This document shows, piece after piece, positions 5,978-8,120 of a DNA stretch of 8,120 bases (the stretch's first letter is position 1; each line of letters begins with the position of its first letter). The stretch is from Chthoniobacter sp. (lineage in GTDB: Bacteria > Verrucomicrobiota > Verrucomicrobiia > Chthoniobacterales > Chthoniobacteraceae). Position numbers and translations under genes: made by a program. The stretch spans positions 1-8,120 of the forward strand of contig JANXSB010000214.1 of NCBI GenBank assembly GCA_025352865.1. The letters run 5' to 3'. The notes under the pieces were generated by a model. The model saw only the letters and a list, made by a program, of their open reading frames with translations. It searched no databases and had not been told where the DNA came from.

Positions 5978-8120
5978 TTCGCCGGTGCGCCGGCGGGCGC
6001 AGTGGCGGTGAATTGCAGCGGCTCGCTCCACCGGCTGTAGCGTCCGTTGCTGTCTTTCATCCGCACGCGGGCGCGGTAGGTGACGCCGGGTTTGGTGAGA
6101 TTGATGGGCAGGCGCAGCGCGGCGTTGAATGGCGCGAGGTCGGCGGAAACCCACACGTTTTCCATTTCGTACCGGCGCGGCTGGCCGGGCTGCCAGCCCG
6201 GCAGGCCGGGCGCAGCGATCTGGCCGAGCCGCCACTGCACGCCGGCAAACTGCGCGCCCTTTTTCGACGCGAAAGGCGTGGTGGAAAACGCGAGCCCGTT
6301 CACCGCGTAGCTCGGCAGGCCCGTGTACGAAATCGTGGGCCGGTCGGGGATGTCGGCGGACTCGGAATCGACGAGCAGATAGCCGTAGCCGTAGCCGCGC
6401 GGGTCGCCGTCATCGAGCTTCCACGGCGCGGTCGCGGGCCGCGCATTTGTGACGAAGTCGGTGATGAATTTCACGAACCCCGCAAAGTCCGGCGTGGCGA
6501 GGATGCGGTCCCAGTTCTTGTCCGCGCCGCCCTTCGTGGGGTTGCGATAAAACGCGCCCTTGTCCACGGTGCGCGGGTGGTAATTCCACAGGCACTGGTC
6601 GAGTTCCGGCCACGCGAGGCGCTGGCCCGGCGGGTGGAGAATGTTCACGTACTCGTCCACGAGTTGCGCAAACTGCCCGCCGCGCGGGCTCGGGTCGTCG
6701 CAGAAAAGGTCGAGGATTTCGCGGCAGCGGTTGCGGTATTCGTTGCGCAGCGGCGGCACGTCGAGACAGCGTGCGAGGTCGATGCGCCCGCTCTGGTGCG
6801 CCTTCGGAATGAACATCATGTCGAGGTCCCACGGGATCGGCACCCAGCGGTTGTCGGCTCCGTGGTAGAGGAAATGATTCTCGTTTTCGCGCAGGTCCAC
6901 GTTCGCGAGGAGCCGGTTCATCGCGTGAAAGCTGTAGTACGCGGGCAGGTCGAGATTCGTGCGCCACCACGTTTCGTCGGCTCCGCCTTTCGCCCGGCCC
7001 ATGAAGGCGTCCACATCGCCGGTGCCTTTGTCCTGCTTGGCGGCCTGATGCTTTTTGTCCACGCCGCCGGCCATGCGGTAGAGATTTCCGTCGGCCATTT
7101 CGCGCTCGTGGAGAAAGCCGCCGTCGGGATCCTCGACGAGCAGATACAACCCCCAGAGGTCGCCGGTGTACTGATCTTTCGTCTGCTCCTCCGCTCCGTC
7201 GATGACGCGGAACTGCACATGCCGGCAGCGCGAGGCGGGCACGCCGGCGATTTCGTACGAGCGAAACGACAGCGCCTCATCGAGCCCGGCCATGCCGCGA
7301 TTGCTCTGCGCCCACGGGCTCGCGCAGGCGTTCATGGCGATCTTGTTCATGCCGCGGGTCAGCGGGTGGCCCGCCATCTCGCCGGGTTGAAAATCGCGCG
7401 TCGGGTTGAAGATGAAGCCCCATTTATTTTTACCGCACACCGTCGTGCTGGCCTGTCCGCGGTCGTGAAATTCGATGTGGTCGTACACTTTCCCATCCGC
7501 GATGAGCGTGCCGAAAAACTTCTTCTTGTTCGCGCCGCCGTCCCACTGGCTCTTCTCCACATCGTCCTTGTTTGCGAGCAGCGTCATCGCGGGCAGCGTG
7601 CCGAAGAGCGTGGCGGGAAACGTCCACGTCTGGCCCTCGCCCGGCTTGCCGGGAAAGCCCGCCCACGCGGGAGGCGCGGCATAGCAGAAGTAGGCGAAGT
7701 TCGGGCACGCGTCGTCGGCGTACGGCACGCGCACGGTCTGGCCCTTCGCGTCGTCGGCGGAAATGCGGTAGCGGATGAGGCGGCGATGCACTTGGAGCGC
7801 GGCGGGCAGCGTGGCGGTGAAAACGCCGTCACCCGCCTTCGCATCGCCCTCCTTGCCGTCATCGTGCATCGGCACCGGCGTCCAGGTTTTCTCGAAAGCC
7901 TCGTCGGTTTTGCGGATGTATTTTCCCGGCTCCTCGATCTGGTAGAGCAGCGTCGCCGCCTTCACGCCGCCCGGCGCGAGCACGCGCGCCGCCACGCGCA
8001 CCGGCTCGCCGGCTTTCGGCTGCACCGGCGCGTGGCCGATGGCGCTGATGCTCGGTGGCGCGACATCAGCGGCGGTGGAATTTTTTTCGCCGGGCGTCGG
8101 CTTGCCGGGCTCGGTTTTGC
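5974..8120 (-). CDS. CotH-kinase-family secreted protein, 5'-truncated by the window edge
   Basis: 714 full residues are visible; the frame stays open to the window edge, so the start (and presumably a signal peptide) lies beyond 8120. A GTG at 8025 is internal. Numbering from the first visible codon: about 1-30 is a Pro/Gly/Thr-rich linker; about 30-140 is an Ig-like domain with an Asp/Gly loop (MHDDGKEGDAKAGDGVF) typical of extracellular beta-sandwich modules; about 170-560 is the CotH-like core, with GLYLLVED (323-330), GNLYRM (344-349), LDLPAYYSFHAMNRLLANVD, and the hallmark PIPWDLDMMF with W430-D431-L432-D433; about 600-714 is a fibronectin-III-like tail with VQWRLGQ, YRARVRMKDSNGRYSRWSEP. 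CotH of Bacillus spores is an atypical secreted kinase that phosphorylates coat proteins; the WDLD aspartates should be its metal-binding acids. Arg348 stands where many members have Lys (NLYK), so catalysis is not assured. Many CotH-like proteins in Planctomycetes and Verrucomicrobia have no known substrate. The gene ends in a 4-bp overlap with the propeller gene. Confidence 0.88.
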   Translation of the reverse strand, partial: KTEPGKPTPGEKNSTAADVAPPSISAIGHAPVQPKAGEPVRVAARVLAPGGVKAATLLYQIEEPGKYIRKTDEAFEKTWTPVPMHDDGKEGDAKAGDGVFTATLPAALQVHRRLIRYRISADDAKGQTVRVPYADDACPNFAYFCYAAPPAWAGFPGKPGEGQTWTFPATLFGTLPAMTLLANKDDVEKSQWDGGANKKKFFGTLIADGKVYDHIEFHDRGQASTTVCGKNKWGFIFNPTRDFQPGEMAGHPLTRGMNKIAMNACASPWAQSNRGMAGLDEALSFRSYEIAGVPASRCRHVQFRVIDGAEEQTKDQYTGDLWGLYLLVEDPDGGFLHEREMADGNLYRMAGGVDKKHQAAKQDKGTGDVDAFMGRAKGGADETWWRTNLDLPAYYSFHAMNRLLANVDLRENENHFLYHGADNRWVPIPWDLDMMFIPKAHQSGRIDLARCLDVPPLRNEYRNRCREILDLFCDDPSPRGGQFAQLVDEYVNILHPPGQRLAWPELDQCLWNYHPRTVDKGAFYRNPTKGGADKNWDRILATPDFAGFVKFITDFVTNARPATAPWKLDDGDPRGYGYGYLLVDSESADIPDRPTISYTGLPSYAVNGLAFSTTPFASKKGAQFAGVQWRLGQIAAPGLPGWQPGQPRRYEMENVWVSADLAPFNAALRLPINLTKPGVTYRARVRMKDSNGRYSRWSEPLQFTATAPAGAPAK
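6175..6213. repeat. REP-like palindrome inside the CotH-like gene
   Basis: GCCGGGCT (6184-6191) and AGCCCGGC (6195-6202) form a perfect 8-bp stem around a 3-base loop. GCGC at 6175-6178 and 6210-6213 adds an outer 4-bp stem across an asymmetric internal loop. The whole element is 39 bp, a multiple of three, and codes in frame for a Gly/Pro-rich turn (about GLPGWQPGQP) in the C-terminal Ig-like domain. The symmetry is seen directly. That it belongs to a dispersed REP-type family is an inference; only one copy is in this window. GC-rich coding DNA can produce such hairpins by chance. Confidence 0.4.

Noticed and set aside
4784..6040. 418-codon open frame on the plus strand
   Set aside because: Antisense to the propeller gene, which has a signal peptide, recognisable domains and a coupled start; the plus-strand product has no recognisable motif.
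1..8120. CRISPR array, tRNA, rRNA, transposase, toxin-antitoxin or phage-defence genes
   Set aside because: Looked for on both strands and not seen; every long stretch is explained by the seven coding regions.

Overview
The window is GC-rich, tightly packed bacterial chromosome. No rRNA, tRNA, CRISPR array, insertion sequence or phage gene is visible. Gene content and style suggest a Verrucomicrobia/Planctomycetes-type bacterium, possibly near Opitutales. The hints are a large secreted CotH-kinase-like protein with Ig-like flanks, an FlgD-Ig-like plus beta-propeller exported protein, several signal peptides, and no clear Shine-Dalgarno sequence before any start. This placement is an inference; no marker gene proves it.

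Plus strand, left to right. Positions 2-850 hold an RluD-type 23S rRNA pseudouridine synthase whose 5' end lies outside the window. A family-4-type uracil-DNA glycosylase (847-1638) is joined to it by an ATGA stop/start overlap. After a 129-bp gap comes a pair of small exported proteins 29 bp apart: an unrecognised secreted protein (1768-2286) and a degenerate TPM-domain protein with one C-terminal membrane anchor (2316-3020). A 150-bp gap then leads to the radical-SAM rRNA/tRNA adenine methyltransferase RlmN (3171-4235).

Minus strand, reading leftward from the right edge. A large CotH-kinase-family protein enters from outside the window (5974-8120). It is translationally coupled, again through ATGA, to an exported protein with an FlgD-like Ig domain and a predicted beta-propeller (4238-5977). 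This second gene ends only 2 bp from the rlmN stop, so the two transcription units converge with no room for an intergenic terminator.

The left part is thus housekeeping RNA modification and DNA repair with a small envelope operon, and the right part is an exported two-gene module. The CotH/propeller pair is the most interesting content: a secreted kinase-like enzyme made in step with a probable binding or scaffold protein. A compact 39-bp REP-like palindrome sits in frame inside the C-terminal domain of the CotH gene. I do not see a clearly unprecedented system; the strongest leads are listed as findings.
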